A DNA stretch of 64,000 nucleotides from Acidovorax sp. HDW3. GTDB taxonomy: Bacteria; Pseudomonadota; Gammaproteobacteria; Burkholderiales; Burkholderiaceae_C. Below are positions 18,426-26,484 of the stretch, one piece after another (position 1 is the first letter of the stretch; every line of letters starts with the position of its first letter). The position numbers and the translations under genes are program-made. Below the pieces are notes generated by a model. It was not told the origin of the DNA. It saw nothing but the letters and a program-made list of their open reading frames with translations, and did no database searches. Location: positions 3,070,001 to 3,134,000 of the forward strand of contig NZ_CP049885.1 of NCBI RefSeq assembly GCF_011303755.1. Reading direction: 5' to 3'.

Positions 18426-18773
18426 TTATTGGTCGGCCGTGCGGATGGTGTCGCGGCTGTTTTTGTCCTTGAGCCGGCCCAGGTCGTTGTCGATCGCGCG
18501 GATGAGCTTGTCGATGGCGCCGGTGAAGGCATCGGCCACCTTGTCGGCATCGGCAGTGACGGTGACGGGCTGGCGGCCCGCAGGGCGGGCTTCGAGGCGG
18601 CAGCGCTTGTCGTTGGCGCCCGACTTGCCCGCGTCTTCGTCGGTCAGAAAGACCTCGATGCGGGTGACGTACTCGCGAAAGCGGGCCATGCGCTCCTGGG
18701 TTTCTGTTTGCACCCATTGCGCCAGAGATTCACCGCCTTGAATTTTGTCGTCGGTATGGACTTGCACTTGCAT
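18426..18773 (-). CDS. hpf: Ribosome hibernation promoting factor (HPF/RaiA family)
   Basis: 115-residue S30AE-family protein that binds the 30S decoding site and silences ribosomes in stationary phase. VEVFLTDEDA-type central strand (IEVFLTDED), RCRLEARPAGRQPVTV and DKLIRAIDNDLGRLKDK match short HPF. Two ATG codons lie close together. I prefer the second (18773) because AGGAGG is 8 nt before it and only 2 nt before the first (18779). Its coding end faces gap across a shared terminator. Confidence 0.9.
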   Translation of the reverse strand: MQVQVHTDDKIQGGESLAQWVQTETQERMARFREYVTRIEVFLTDEDAGKSGANDKRCRLEARPAGRQPVTVTADADKVADAFTGAIDKLIRAIDNDLGRLKDKNSRDTIRTADQ

Positions 18774-18882
18774 GGACATTTCCTCCTGTCAGGACCCCTG
18801 CGAATTGCCGGGGGACGCTGCCATCTTACCCCCGTGGCAGCGGGCTTTTGGCAAGTCGGTCTATCTCTGTTTTTTGAGGCGA

Positions 18883-18937
18883 AAAAATAGCTGCAGCGCT
18901 TTCCAGTCAAGCGTCTGCAGCTATTTAATTGATAGCA
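18883..18937. repeat. Stem-loop repeat copy 5
   Basis: AATAGCTGCAG near 18886 and its complement CTGCAGCTATT near 18915 form a long stem around CGCTTTCCAGTCAAGCG, followed by TAATTGATAGCAATC. It ends at the slyD stop codon. Confidence 0.72.
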
Positions 18938-18938
18938 A

Positions 18939-19409
18939 TCAGTGGTGGTGGCCGTGGCCGCCGTGCACGTGGCGGTGGGCAATTTCCTCGGCGCTGGCGG
19001 GGCGCAGCTCGGTCACCTTGGCGCTAAAGCGCAGCGCCTGCCCAGCCAGCGGGTGGTTGCCGTCCAGGTGCACTTCGGGGCCTTTGATTTTGACCACGCG
19101 ATACGCCTGGGGCTCGCCGTCCGGGCCGGGGCCGCGCAACATGCCGCCGACCTTGACGCCGGGCGGAAAGTCGACCTTGGCAATGGTCTGCACCAGGCGC
19201 GGGTCGTGCGCGCCAAAGGCGTCTTCCACCGCCAGCTCCAGCTGCAGCGCGTGGCCCAGGCCCTGGCCTTCGAGTGCGGCTTCCACCTTCGGGAAAATGC
19301 CGTCGTAGCCGCCGTGCAGATAGGCCAGGTGACCGCCATCGAGGCGCTTGCCCTGCAGATCGGTGATTTGGTAGCTCAGGGTGACGGCCATGTCTTTGCT
19401 GATGTTCAT
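18939..19409 (-). CDS. slyD: FKBP-type peptidyl-prolyl isomerase, SlyD-like
   Basis: 156 residues. FKBP core MAVTLSYQITD ... followed by the IF domain region (AFGAHDPRLVQTI), PEVHLDGNHPLAGQALRF, and a histidine-rich tail (HRHVHGGHGHHH) that binds nickel or other metals. SlyD is a chaperone and proline isomerase used in hydrogenase maturation in other bacteria. No hydrogenase gene is visible here. The start ATG overlaps the pirin stop as ATGA, so translation is probably coupled. Confidence 0.92.
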   Translation of the reverse strand: MNISKDMAVTLSYQITDLQGKRLDGGHLAYLHGGYDGIFPKVEAALEGQGLGHALQLELAVEDAFGAHDPRLVQTIAKVDFPPGVKVGGMLRGPGPDGEPQAYRVVKIKGPEVHLDGNHPLAGQALRFSAKVTELRPASAEEIAHRHVHGGHGHHH

Positions 19410-20500
19410 GCCTTGCTTTCTGGGGAAAAAACGGCCTGCATTGTCCCAGAAGGCGATGGCGCCGGCGGCGGTGGCAGCTCGTCGGCGTCGGCCCCCGGGT
19501 GGCGTGCAAAACGGCGTGCCAGGGGGCCGTGCACGGGCGCGGCGTCGGCCCAGGGCCAGCCGCCAAAGCCGCTGGCACGGTAGTCGGCAATGGCCTGCTG
19601 GACTTCGTGCGGCGCGTTCATGACGAAGGGGCCGTACTGCGCCACGGGCTCGCCAATGGGCCGGCCTTGCAGCAGCAGGCATTCGAGCGGTTCGGTGCCG
19701 CTGTTGTGCAGCGGCCAGTCGGTGTGGGCGTCAAGCTCGACGGCGGCGTGCGCCGTGAGCTGCTCGGGGCCGATGTGCAGCGCGTTGCCGGCAAAAAAGT
19801 ACAACATGCGCCGGGTGTGCGCGCCGGCGGCGCGCGGCAGCGTCCAGCGGGCGCCGGGGGCGAGTTGCAGCGTCCAGATGGCCAGGTCGGCGTCGGCCTG
19901 GCTGGCCCAGGATTGGGGTGGCGGCGCCAGCGGTGCATCCGCCCCGGGCAGAGCGCCGGCAACGGCACGCACCAGGGTGCGGGCGCCGGCTGCATCGACT
20001 TGTTCCAGGCGTGGAATGCGCTCGTTCCAGAGCATGGTGAAGTGCGGCGCGGCCATTTTGTTGCGCGCTGGCAGGTTGAGCCAGACCTGGAACAGCTCGA
20101 TGCGGTTGGGCGCGTCGGTGCGCAGCATGGGGAACATCTCGGCGTGCTGCAGGCCGGCGCCGGTGGTGATCCATTGCACGTCACCGCCGCCAAAGCGGGC
20201 GGCCGCGCCGAGCGAGTCGCTGTGGTCGATCAGCCCCTGGCGCACCAGGGTCACGGTTTCAAAACCCCGGTGCGGGTGCACCGGAAAGCCCGGCACATGC
20301 TGGCCGTGGTACATCGAAAAACCGTCCTGGCGGCTGAAGTCGCTGCCCAGGGCGCGCCCGCCCAGGGCCGAGCGCGCCAGGCCCAGGCGGCCATCGCCGG
20401 CGGGGTAATGGTCGTCGTGGTGGGCGCAGAACAAAAACGGATCGAGCGTGGGCCAGTGCATACCGAGTGGCTGGCGCGAGAGGATGGGGATGGCAGTCAT
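19406..20500 (-). CDS. Pirin family protein (bicupin)
   Basis: 364-residue two-cupin protein. The N-terminal cupin has the metal-binding pattern HPHRGFETVT and GAGLQHAEMF as in pirins and YhhW, which can act as quercetin 2,3-dioxygenases. The C-terminal cupin is degenerate (GAHTRRMLYFFAG). It starts at MTAIPILSRQPLGMHW. The open frame upstream of this is not coding. It shares an ATGA junction with slyD. The Fe-dependent enzymatic role is known for family members but untested here. Confidence 0.88.
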   Translation of the reverse strand: MTAIPILSRQPLGMHWPTLDPFLFCAHHDDHYPAGDGRLGLARSALGGRALGSDFSRQDGFSMYHGQHVPGFPVHPHRGFETVTLVRQGLIDHSDSLGAAARFGGGDVQWITTGAGLQHAEMFPMLRTDAPNRIELFQVWLNLPARNKMAAPHFTMLWNERIPRLEQVDAAGARTLVRAVAGALPGADAPLAPPPQSWASQADADLAIWTLQLAPGARWTLPRAAGAHTRRMLYFFAGNALHIGPEQLTAHAAVELDAHTDWPLHNSGTEPLECLLLQGRPIGEPVAQYGPFVMNAPHEVQQAIADYRASGFGGWPWADAAPVHGPLARRFARHPGADADELPPPPAPSPSGTMQAVFSPESKA

Positions 20501-20598
20501 GGCCTGAATATGGGCCCGGGCGCAGCGCTTGCCAAGCCCTGGCCGGCGCAACGCACTGACCCAGCCATGGAACGCTGCTGCGCTGCTGGGAGCGCTGC

Positions 20599-21150
20599 TT
20601 AAAACACCACTTCCAGCCCCTGGGCCGTGACGCGCAAGGCGCTGGGCGCGTGTGGCAGGCGCTGCAGCTTGTCTTGCTCGGCGGCGCTGAGCTGGTACAG
20701 CGCCACTTCGCCCCAGGACTGCAGCGCCGCCTGCGCCAGCAGCTGCTGCAGCAGCGCCGCTGCGCCGGCGGGCAGGCCGTCGAGCTGCACCTGTTCGAGC
20801 TGCAGATCGGTGGCGTACAGGCTGTGCTCGGCACTGGCGTAGCGCAGGCCAAAGCTGAGTGTGAATTGGCCGGCGCGCGGCTGGCGCAGCAAGGGGCCCG
20901 AGAGCTCCAGCGGGCACAGCGCGGCCAGGCGGTTGGCCTCTGGCCGCAGCTGCAGCTGCGGCGCTTGCAGCCACAGCTGCCAGCCGCCAGCGAGCGCCTG
21001 GCGGCGTGGAAAACGCGGCGCCAGCGCAGCTTGCATCTGCGCCAGCGACACGGTGTAGCTGCGCCCCCCAGGGCTGCAGGCGGCGAGCCAGGGCAGGGTC
21101 AGCAGGGCGGAGAGTGCAGAGAGTGTGGTGAGGGTGTGGCGGCGTTGCAT
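20599..21150 (-). CDS. DUF1439 domain lipoprotein (YceB-like)
   Basis: 183 residues beginning MQRRHTLTTLSAL with lipobox WLAAC (Cys25). The mature part has the YTVSLAQMQAALAPRFP start, a LYATDLQLEQVQLDGLP centre and a GEVALYQLS segment typical of DUF1439 outer-membrane lipoproteins of the YceB/TULIP-like group (lipid-binding fold). The function is unknown. It stands alone, 98 bp upstream of the pirin gene on the same strand. Confidence 0.8.
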   Translation of the reverse strand: MQRRHTLTTLSALSALLTLPWLAACSPGGRSYTVSLAQMQAALAPRFPRRQALAGGWQLWLQAPQLQLRPEANRLAALCPLELSGPLLRQPRAGQFTLSFGLRYASAEHSLYATDLQLEQVQLDGLPAGAAALLQQLLAQAALQSWGEVALYQLSAAEQDKLQRLPHAPSALRVTAQGLEVVF

Positions 21151-21306
21151 AGTGGGCGAGTGCGGGCACAAGGCGGGGTTGGGGGAGCGCCTAGGGTGAC
21201 CCCCTTTTTTGTGCATGACCGCGTTTTTGCAATTTGGTCAATGGATGCAACAAGAGTGTCTATTTTGCTTTTGTGCTTGTTGCACCTTTCATGAGGAATT
21301 TATACC

Positions 21307-21586
21307 GTGCACAACCTCAGCAGCGTGGCGCAGGCCAATGCGCGGCGCACCATCGAGGTTTTCTTTGCCGATGATGCCGCCCTGCGCGCGCAAAAGCGCA
21401 ACGAAATGCTGGCCGAGGCCGCCAAGGAGATCAAGGCGCTGATTACGGTGTCCGTCGATAAAGCCAGCACCGGTTGCTCCCAGGCTTGAGAAAGCCGGCC
21501 AGACGATGCAGGAGATCGCCGCCCAGTCCCTGGTGCGCGCCGTGGGCGTGTTCGAGCTGCCCACGCTGCTGCCGGCATTGCGTTAA
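21307..21586 (+). pseudogene. Small phasin-like helical protein, apparently frameshifted
   Basis: A GTG-start frame (with GAGGA about 10 bp upstream) encodes MHNLSSVAQANARRTIEVFF and on to DKASTG, then stops after 60 codons. The +1 frame continues at once as VAPRLEKAGQTMQEIAAQ, LVRAVGVFELP and LLPALR, ending at the TAA at 21584. Joined they would give about 92 residues of amphipathic helix. One base is missing or extra around 21465-21485. A real frameshift, programmed shifting and sequencing error are all possible. No family assigned. Confidence 0.5.
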
Positions 21587-21637
21587 TTGCTATCAAAATA
21601 GTAGCTGCTAGCGCTTGCTGGACGGGCGTTAGCAGCC
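21587..21637. repeat. Stem-loop repeat copy 6
   Basis: TTGCTATCAAAATAGTAGC then GCTGCTAGCGC (21604-21614) / GCGTTAGCAGC (21626-21636), 11-bp arms with one mismatch. It lies between the small frameshifted gene and the mnmA stop. Confidence 0.8.
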
Positions 21638-21640
21638 GAT

Positions 21641-22744
21641 TTATGCCGCGCCAATCACCCCGCCGCCCAGGCAGACCTCGCCGTCGTAGAGCACGGCGCT
21701 CTGCCCCGGCGTCACGGCCCACTGCGGCCCGGTAAAGGCCAGCGCAAAGCCGCCCTCCTCGGGCGTGAAATGGCAGGCCGCGTCCTGCTGGCGGTAGCGG
21801 GTTTTGGCGGCGTAGGCGCCGGCGGCGGGCGCCTGGCCGGCGACCCAGCTTACGTCCTGCGCCTGCAGCTGGGGCGAGAGCAGCCAGGGGTGGTCGTGCC
21901 CCTGCACCACGACGAGGGTGTTTTTCTCCACCTCTTTGCGCGCCACGAACCAGGGCGCGTGCTCGCCGGCGCCGCGCGCGGCGCCCTTTTCCTTCACGCC
22001 GCCAATGCCCAGGCCCTGGCGCTGGCCCAGGGTGTAGAACGACAGGCCGACGTGCTGGCCGAGCTTGCGCCCCCGGTCATCGCGGATCGGGCCGGGTTCC
22101 TTGGAGATGTAGCGGTTCAAAAACTCGCGAAACGGCCGCTCGCCGATGAAGCAGATGCCGGTCGAGTCTTTTTTCTTCGCGTTCGGCAGGCCGATCTCGG
22201 CGGCGATGCGACGCACCTCGCTCTTGTGCAGCTCGCCCACGGGGAACAGCGTTTTGGACAGCTGCGCCTGGTTCAGGCGGTGCAGAAAATAGCTCTGGTC
22301 CTTGGTGGGGTCTAGCCCCTTGAGCAGCTCGAACAGGCCGCTGGCCGGGTTCTGGCGCACGCGTGCGTAGTGGCCGGTGGCGATTTTTTCCGCGCCCAGG
22401 CGCATGGCGTGGTCCAGGAAGGATTTGAACTTGATCTCGGCGTTGCACAGGATGTCGGGGTTGGGCGTGCGCCCGGCCTGGTACTCGCGCAAAAACTCGG
22501 CAAAGACGCGGTCCTTGTACTCGGCGGCGAAGTTGACGTGCTCGATCTCTATGCCGAGCACGTCGGCCACGCTGGCGGCATCCAGAAAATCCTGGCGGCT
22601 GGAGCAAAACTCGCTGTCGTCGTCATCCTCCCAGTTTTTCATGAAGATGGCGACCACCTCGTGGCCTTGCTGCTGGAGAAGATGGGCTGTGACGGCGGAG
22701 TCCACCCCACCCGACAGGCCGACGACGACGCGCTGTTTTTTCAT
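21641..22744 (-). CDS. mnmA: tRNA-specific 2-thiouridylase MnmA
   Basis: 367 residues. Adds sulfur at U34 of tRNA-Glu, -Gln and -Lys. PP-loop SGGVDS (11-16), catalytic cysteines in [10 protein letters not shown] and [11 protein letters not shown], and the [10 protein letters not shown] loop. It starts at [13 protein letters not shown] and lies 24 bp downstream of a NUDIX gene on the same strand, an arrangement shared with nudJ-mnmA in gammaproteobacteria. Confidence 0.97.
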   Translation of the reverse strand: MKKQRVVVGLSGGVDSAVTAHLLQQQGHEVVAIFMKNWEDDDDSEFCSSRQDFLDAASVADVLGIEIEHVNFAAEYKDRVFAEFLREYQAGRTPNPDILCNAEIKFKSFLDHAMRLGAEKIATGHYARVRQNPASGLFELLKGLDPTKDQSYFLHRLNQAQLSKTLFPVGELHKSEVRRIAAEIGLPNAKKKDSTGICFIGERPFREFLNRYISKEPGPIRDDRGRKLGQHVGLSFYTLGQRQGLGIGGVKEKGAARGAGEHAPWFVARKEVEKNTLVVVQGHDHPWLLSPQLQAQDVSWVAGQAPAAGAYAAKTRYRQQDAACHFTPEEGGFALAFTGPQWAVTPGQSAVLYDGEVCLGGGVIGAA

Positions 22745-22768
22745 AGGGCAGGGATTATCCCCGCCGCC

Positions 22769-23281
22769 CTATGCCTTTGCCGCGCGCGGGGCCGGGGCCT
22801 GCAGCACGCTGGCGTCGGTGTGGATCAGCGCCAGCGGCGCGCGCTGGCCGGCCAGGTAGTCTTCGATGCACTGCAGCAGCAGCGGGCTGCGGTGGCGCTC
22901 GCGGCAGGCGCGCAGCTCGTCGAGCGTGAGCCAGAAGGCGCGCACGATGCCGTCGTCGAGCGTGCGCCAGCCGTGGTGCGTGCCGACGCGGCCGCAAAAG
23001 GCAAAGCGCAGGTAGGTGATGTCGTCGCCGGTGCGCGTGCGCGTGAAGCGGTTGAGGTACATGCCCACCAGGCCCTGGGGCTCGAAGTCGTAGGCCGTTT
23101 CTTCGAGCACCTCGCGCACGCAGGCCTGCAGCGGCGATTCGCCCGGGTCGAGGTGCCCGGCGGGGTTGTTCAGGCGCAGGCCGTCGGCGGTTTCTTCTTC
23201 CACGATGAGAAAGCGCCCATCGTGCTCGACGATGGCGGCGACGGTGACGTTGGGTTTCCAGCGGTTGGGCATGGCGCGCAT
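22769..23281 (-). CDS. nudJ: NUDIX hydrolase, NudJ-like
   Basis: About 170 residues. The Nudix box is intact: GHLDPGESPLQACVREVLEE (G-x5-E-x7-REUxEE). The N-terminal WKPNVTVAAIVE strand resembles NudJ, a phosphatase for thiamine pyrophosphate-type substrates. Two starts are possible, MRAMPNRW (23281) and MPNRW (23272), and neither has a ribosome site. It precedes mnmA as in E. coli, which supports the NudJ name, although substrates cannot be read from sequence. Confidence 0.85.
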   Translation of the reverse strand: MRAMPNRWKPNVTVAAIVEHDGRFLIVEEETADGLRLNNPAGHLDPGESPLQACVREVLEETAYDFEPQGLVGMYLNRFTRTRTGDDITYLRFAFCGRVGTHHGWRTLDDGIVRAFWLTLDELRACRERHRSPLLLQCIEDYLAGQRAPLALIHTDASVLQAPAPRAAKA

Positions 23282-23323
23282 TATCGTGGCGCCGGCTGGC
23301 ACGGCGATGACAGCCGGCGTCAC

Positions 23324-23421
23324 TCTTGTTTTGATAGCTGGTTGCGTTTGCTAGCTAACGGTTTGGTGGTAATTTGTGCCTGAAAATGGCTCCAGGCAAG
23401 CGTCAGCAGCTATTGTTTTTA
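23324..23421. repeat. Stem-loop repeat copy 7 (divergent, extended)
   Basis: TTTTGATAGCTGGTTGCGTTT and, 60 bp later, CAAGCGTCAGCAGCTATTG with a T-rich tail: the two halves of the repeat separated by an unusually long middle. Between nudJ and rloB. Confidence 0.6.
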
Positions 23422-23449
23422 AGCGGACACGGTCACTTACACGGCCGCT

Positions 23450-23959
23450 TTACTCCGTGGTGACGGCGGTGATAAGTGCTGCCAGCACTTGCACACGGGC
23501 CTGAGCGGCATCCAAGGTGGCGCGCGGAAAATATTTTTCGTAGTAGCGGCTGTCGGTAGGGTCGCCCGGGGCGCATTTTTGCAAGGCACTTTTGCATTTC
23601 TCGGTGGCATCGGACGCCGGCTTGCCCAGAATGGCCAACAAGGTGGCTTCCACTGCCGGGGTGGACACAATGGTTGCAATGCGCTGCCCCCGCAGCCACT
23701 TGGCTTCTTCTGCCGTCAGGGCAATATCGGCGTCCAGCACGGCAATGCGCTGCTCAAAGTCGGCCATCCGAATGGCGGATTTGAGCTTGCTGATCACGCC
23801 TTGTGGCCCATGGCCATGGGCATTTTTGAGGCTGATCGACAGCCTCATGCCACGGTGGTAGTACAGCCGCTTGAGGTGCTGGACAAAGGCCTCTTCGGTC
23901 TCTCCTTCGACCACGATCAACACCGTGCGGTTGGTTTTGCGCAACTGACGTGATGCCAT
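23450..23959 (-). CDS. rloB: RloB-like TOPRIM-domain protein
   Basis: 169 residues. The N-terminal VVEGETEEAF supplies the TOPRIM glutamate (Glu18), and IAVLDADIA supplies the Asp76/Asp78 metal pair, as in RloB and OLD-like nucleases. It follows the RloA-like ATPase with a 9-bp gap. ATPase-plus-TOPRIM pairs (OLD, PARIS, RloA/RloB) act against phages in other bacteria. Such a role here is inference. GC content looks lower than in the flanking mnmA and ribE genes, consistent with acquisition. Confidence 0.8.
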   Translation of the reverse strand: MASRQLRKTNRTVLIVVEGETEEAFVQHLKRLYYHRGMRLSISLKNAHGHGPQGVISKLKSAIRMADFEQRIAVLDADIALTAEEAKWLRGQRIATIVSTPAVEATLLAILGKPASDATEKCKSALQKCAPGDPTDSRYYEKYFPRATLDAAQARVQVLAALITAVTTE

Positions 23960-23968
23960 GTGCGCGCC

Positions 23969-25162
23969 TCACAGCATGGGAATGGCGCCGTAGGCGCCGG
24001 CCATGTATTTGGCATAAAAATTGTCGTCGGCACGCACGCCCTCCATGTCCGACAGGCGCCAGGCTTCGCTGCGGCAATGCGCGTTTTTTTCGACCAGCAT
24101 GATCTGCCCCTTTTGGAGCAGGTTCAGGATTTCTACCGAGTGGCAGGTAAAAATCAGCTGGGCGTTATGGGGGTTGGTTTTGGGGCTGAGGAACAAATTC
24201 AGAATCGGCTCCAGCATCAAGGGGTGCAGGTCAGCCTCCAATTCATCGAACACCACTGTGCCACCTTGGGCCAGGATGGGCAGCAAACCAGCGAGCAGCA
24301 CGAACGCCGCCTGCGTGCCGCTGGACTCGGCAAACATGGGCAGCTCCATTTCATTGGTGCCATCGCGGTGGATGCCAAAAGGCACCAAAACCTCCTCCTC
24401 CTGGCCATCTTTCATGGTGCGCAGGGTTTTCAGACGAATGTCCTGCAGACCGAAATCCCATTGGTTGAGCAAATGCACCATGCGGCTGTGGTGGGCCTGG
24501 CTACCCGCAAAAAATCGGGCTGCGCCCAGCACATCGGGGGCACCTTGAAATGCCTGCCGGCCCGTGGCGCCCACATTGCTGTAACGCTGGCCCAGGGTTT
24601 GCACGATGGTGTGCGCAGTCTCAATGCCAAATTGCGCCGCCATGGAGATCAGCGATGCCAGCGGCTTGACCTTTTCCGCCTGCTTCTGGGGCAGGCCGAA
24701 GTGGGGCTGCTTGATGCTTTCCGTGCCCGTTTGCGCATCCCATTCCCGCTGAAACAAGGTGCTGAACAAGCGGCTGGTCTTCAGGCGCAAAGACTCCGAC
24801 AGAACGCGCTCCTGGTTCAGCGCCAGGGCGTAGCGGTAGAGCTTGCCTTGGGCTTCAAATTCCAGTTCAAAGCGGCTGACCGCATCGGCAGCCAAGGCGT
24901 GCGGCTGCACGGCGAGCCGGTGCTCGGGCTCCATGAAAAAAGACTTGCTGACAAACCAGCAGACGAAATCCAGCGCCTTGATGACATTGGTCTTGCCCGC
25001 ACCATTGGCTCCCACCACTGCCAGCACATGGCTCAGGTGGCGGTCGGTGGCCGCCGATGCAAAGCTGCCATCAGTGCCGATGGCGCGAGCGCCCAACACA
25101 AAGGACACCTCCGCTTCCTCAGCAAAGGAGAAGAAATTAGAAAAATGAAGAGAGTGAAGCAA
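23969..25162 (-). CDS. rloA: RloA-like AAA (ABC-type) ATPase
   Basis: 397 residues. Walker A GANGAGKT (51-58), Walker B VVFDELEADLHP followed by FTCHSVEIL (switch His), the layout of AAA_15/21 SMC-like ATPases in OLD, PARIS and RloA systems. A short coiled middle separates the motifs. The start is TTG at 25162 (MLHSLHFSNF), with no better in-frame codon nearby. A dyad-symmetric sequence covers its promoter. It is the first gene of the two-gene unit with rloB. Phage defence is inferred from the pairing. Confidence 0.82.
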   Translation of the reverse strand: MLHSLHFSNFFSFAEEAEVSFVLGARAIGTDGSFASAATDRHLSHVLAVVGANGAGKTNVIKALDFVCWFVSKSFFMEPEHRLAVQPHALAADAVSRFELEFEAQGKLYRYALALNQERVLSESLRLKTSRLFSTLFQREWDAQTGTESIKQPHFGLPQKQAEKVKPLASLISMAAQFGIETAHTIVQTLGQRYSNVGATGRQAFQGAPDVLGAARFFAGSQAHHSRMVHLLNQWDFGLQDIRLKTLRTMKDGQEEEVLVPFGIHRDGTNEMELPMFAESSGTQAAFVLLAGLLPILAQGGTVVFDELEADLHPLMLEPILNLFLSPKTNPHNAQLIFTCHSVEILNLLQKGQIMLVEKNAHCRSEAWRLSDMEGVRADDNFYAKYMAGAYGAIPML

Positions 25163-25169
25163 AGTTGTT

Positions 25170-25211
25170 ACTCAAGTGTCTTTAACAAAATTTTGTTCAT
25201 TATGCTTGAGT
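25170..25211 (-). promoter_or_regulatory. Nested palindromic operator at the rloAB promoter
   Basis: A 14-bp perfect palindrome AACAAAATTTTGTT (25184-25197) sits exactly inside a second inverted pair ACTCAAG (25170-25176) / CTTGAGT (25205-25211), all centred on 25190.5. CATAAT (minus strand, 25199-25204) could be the -10 box, placing the palindrome at the transcription start. No regulator gene is adjacent. Confidence 0.6.
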
Positions 25212-25229
25212 GCTATGTATTTTTCTGTG

Positions 25230-25721
25230 TTATTCCCGCACCATATACACCGCCTGCGGCCCGTAGCCGGCCAGGTGCAGGCGCTGCGTGGGGCAGGCCA
25301 GCGCCCGTGGCTGGTAGCCGTGGCGTGCCCAGTAGCGCTGCGCGCCCTGCACTGCCACCAGGGCGCCGTAGCGCAGGCCCTGGGCCGGCAGTGCCGCCAG
25401 CAGGGCCGGGCCCAGGCCCTGGCCGGCGCATTCGGGCAACACCGCCATGTCGTGCAGGTAGGCGGTGTCGGGCGTGGCCACGGTGTCGAAGTCGCCGTGC
25501 AGCGGCGTCACCTTGCCCTGCAGGCTGCGGTAGGCCGCGAGGTAGGCGAGTACGCGCCCGCCGGCGTCGGTGATGACTTGCGACAGGTTGGCCGGGCTTT
25601 GCAGGCGCCGGGCAAAGACGGCGTGGCCCTCCACGTACTGCGCGCCGTAGCAGGCGTGCTGCACCGCCAGCAGGCCCGGCAGATCCGCCAGCGCCAGGGC
25701 GCGCGCGGCCCACGCGCTCAT
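25230..25721 (-). CDS. GNAT family N-acetyltransferase
   Basis: 163 residues. A GNAT fold is indicated by YLHDMAVLPECAGQGLGPALL, the acetyl-CoA motif A (Q/R-x-x-G-x-G), and a terminal ARHGYQPRAL. The substrate is unknown. It starts with an ATG that overlaps the ribE stop (ATGA), so it is translationally coupled to ribE. Its stop is 67 bp before the rloA start codon. Confidence 0.87.
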   Translation of the reverse strand: MSAWAARALALADLPGLLAVQHACYGAQYVEGHAVFARRLQSPANLSQVITDAGGRVLAYLAAYRSLQGKVTPLHGDFDTVATPDTAYLHDMAVLPECAGQGLGPALLAALPAQGLRYGALVAVQGAQRYWARHGYQPRALACPTQRLHLAGYGPQAVYMVRE

Positions 25722-26419
25722 GGCTGGGGCGGGGTGGGCAGGTAGTCGTCGAGCGACTGGCCTTTTTCTGCCAGCAGGGCTTGGAGCAGCGGCGCCAGGC
25801 GCCCCAGGCTCTCGTGCACCGCCTCGCGCACGGTATCGACCAGCACCTGGGTGCTGCGTTCGATTTCCACGTTCAGCTGCGCGCCCACCTGCTGCTCCTC
25901 GAACACCGTGGCGCGGCGTGTTTCGGGGATGAGCCAGACCTCGAACCAGCCCGCGTCGCGGTTGACCTCGGCCACCGTCAGGCTGGCGCCGTGGATGGCG
26001 ATATAGCCCTTGGCAAACACATAGCGGCGGTGCGTCTCGGGCAGGGCCACGCGCCACACCAGGTTGTTCTCCAGTTCGCGCCGCTCGATCAAGGTGCCGG
26101 TGCAGTCCACATGGCCCGACAGCGGGTGGCCGCCGATCTCGGCGCCATCCTTGGCCGCGCGCTCGACGTTCACGTGCTGGCCCTCGCGGTACTGGCCCAG
26201 GGTGGTGATGTTCAGGCTCTGCAGCATGACGTCAAACCGCGCCTGGGTGGGCGAGACAAGCTCGGTCACCGTCAGGCACACGCCGTCGGTGGCCACGCTG
26301 GCGCCAATCGCCAGATCCTGGCAAAAGCCCTCGGGAAATTCGAGTGTGAAGGTGCGCAAACCTGCGCGGTCGTGGATGGCGGCAATGCGCGCCGTGGCTT
26401 GGACGATGCCGGTGAACAT
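25718..26419 (-). CDS. ribE: Riboflavin synthase, alpha subunit type
   Basis: 233 residues. MFTGIVQATARI start, two lumazine-binding barrels with DGVCLTVTEL and GASLTVAEV, and GGHPLSGHVDCTG. Converts two 6,7-dimethyl-8-ribityllumazine molecules to riboflavin. It is about 20 residues longer than usual, with an extra C-terminal tail (KGQSLDDYLPTPP). Other rib genes are not nearby. Coupled downstream GNAT gene. Confidence 0.95.
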   Translation of the reverse strand: MFTGIVQATARIAAIHDRAGLRTFTLEFPEGFCQDLAIGASVATDGVCLTVTELVSPTQARFDVMLQSLNITTLGQYREGQHVNVERAAKDGAEIGGHPLSGHVDCTGTLIERRELENNLVWRVALPETHRRYVFAKGYIAIHGASLTVAEVNRDAGWFEVWLIPETRRATVFEEQQVGAQLNVEIERSTQVLVDTVREAVHESLGRLAPLLQALLAEKGQSLDDYLPTPPQP

Positions 26420-26484
26420 GGGCGGGTGCGGGTGGGAGTGCAAAGCGCCCGATTTTGCCACCCGCACCCCTTGCCGCCTCCGGC

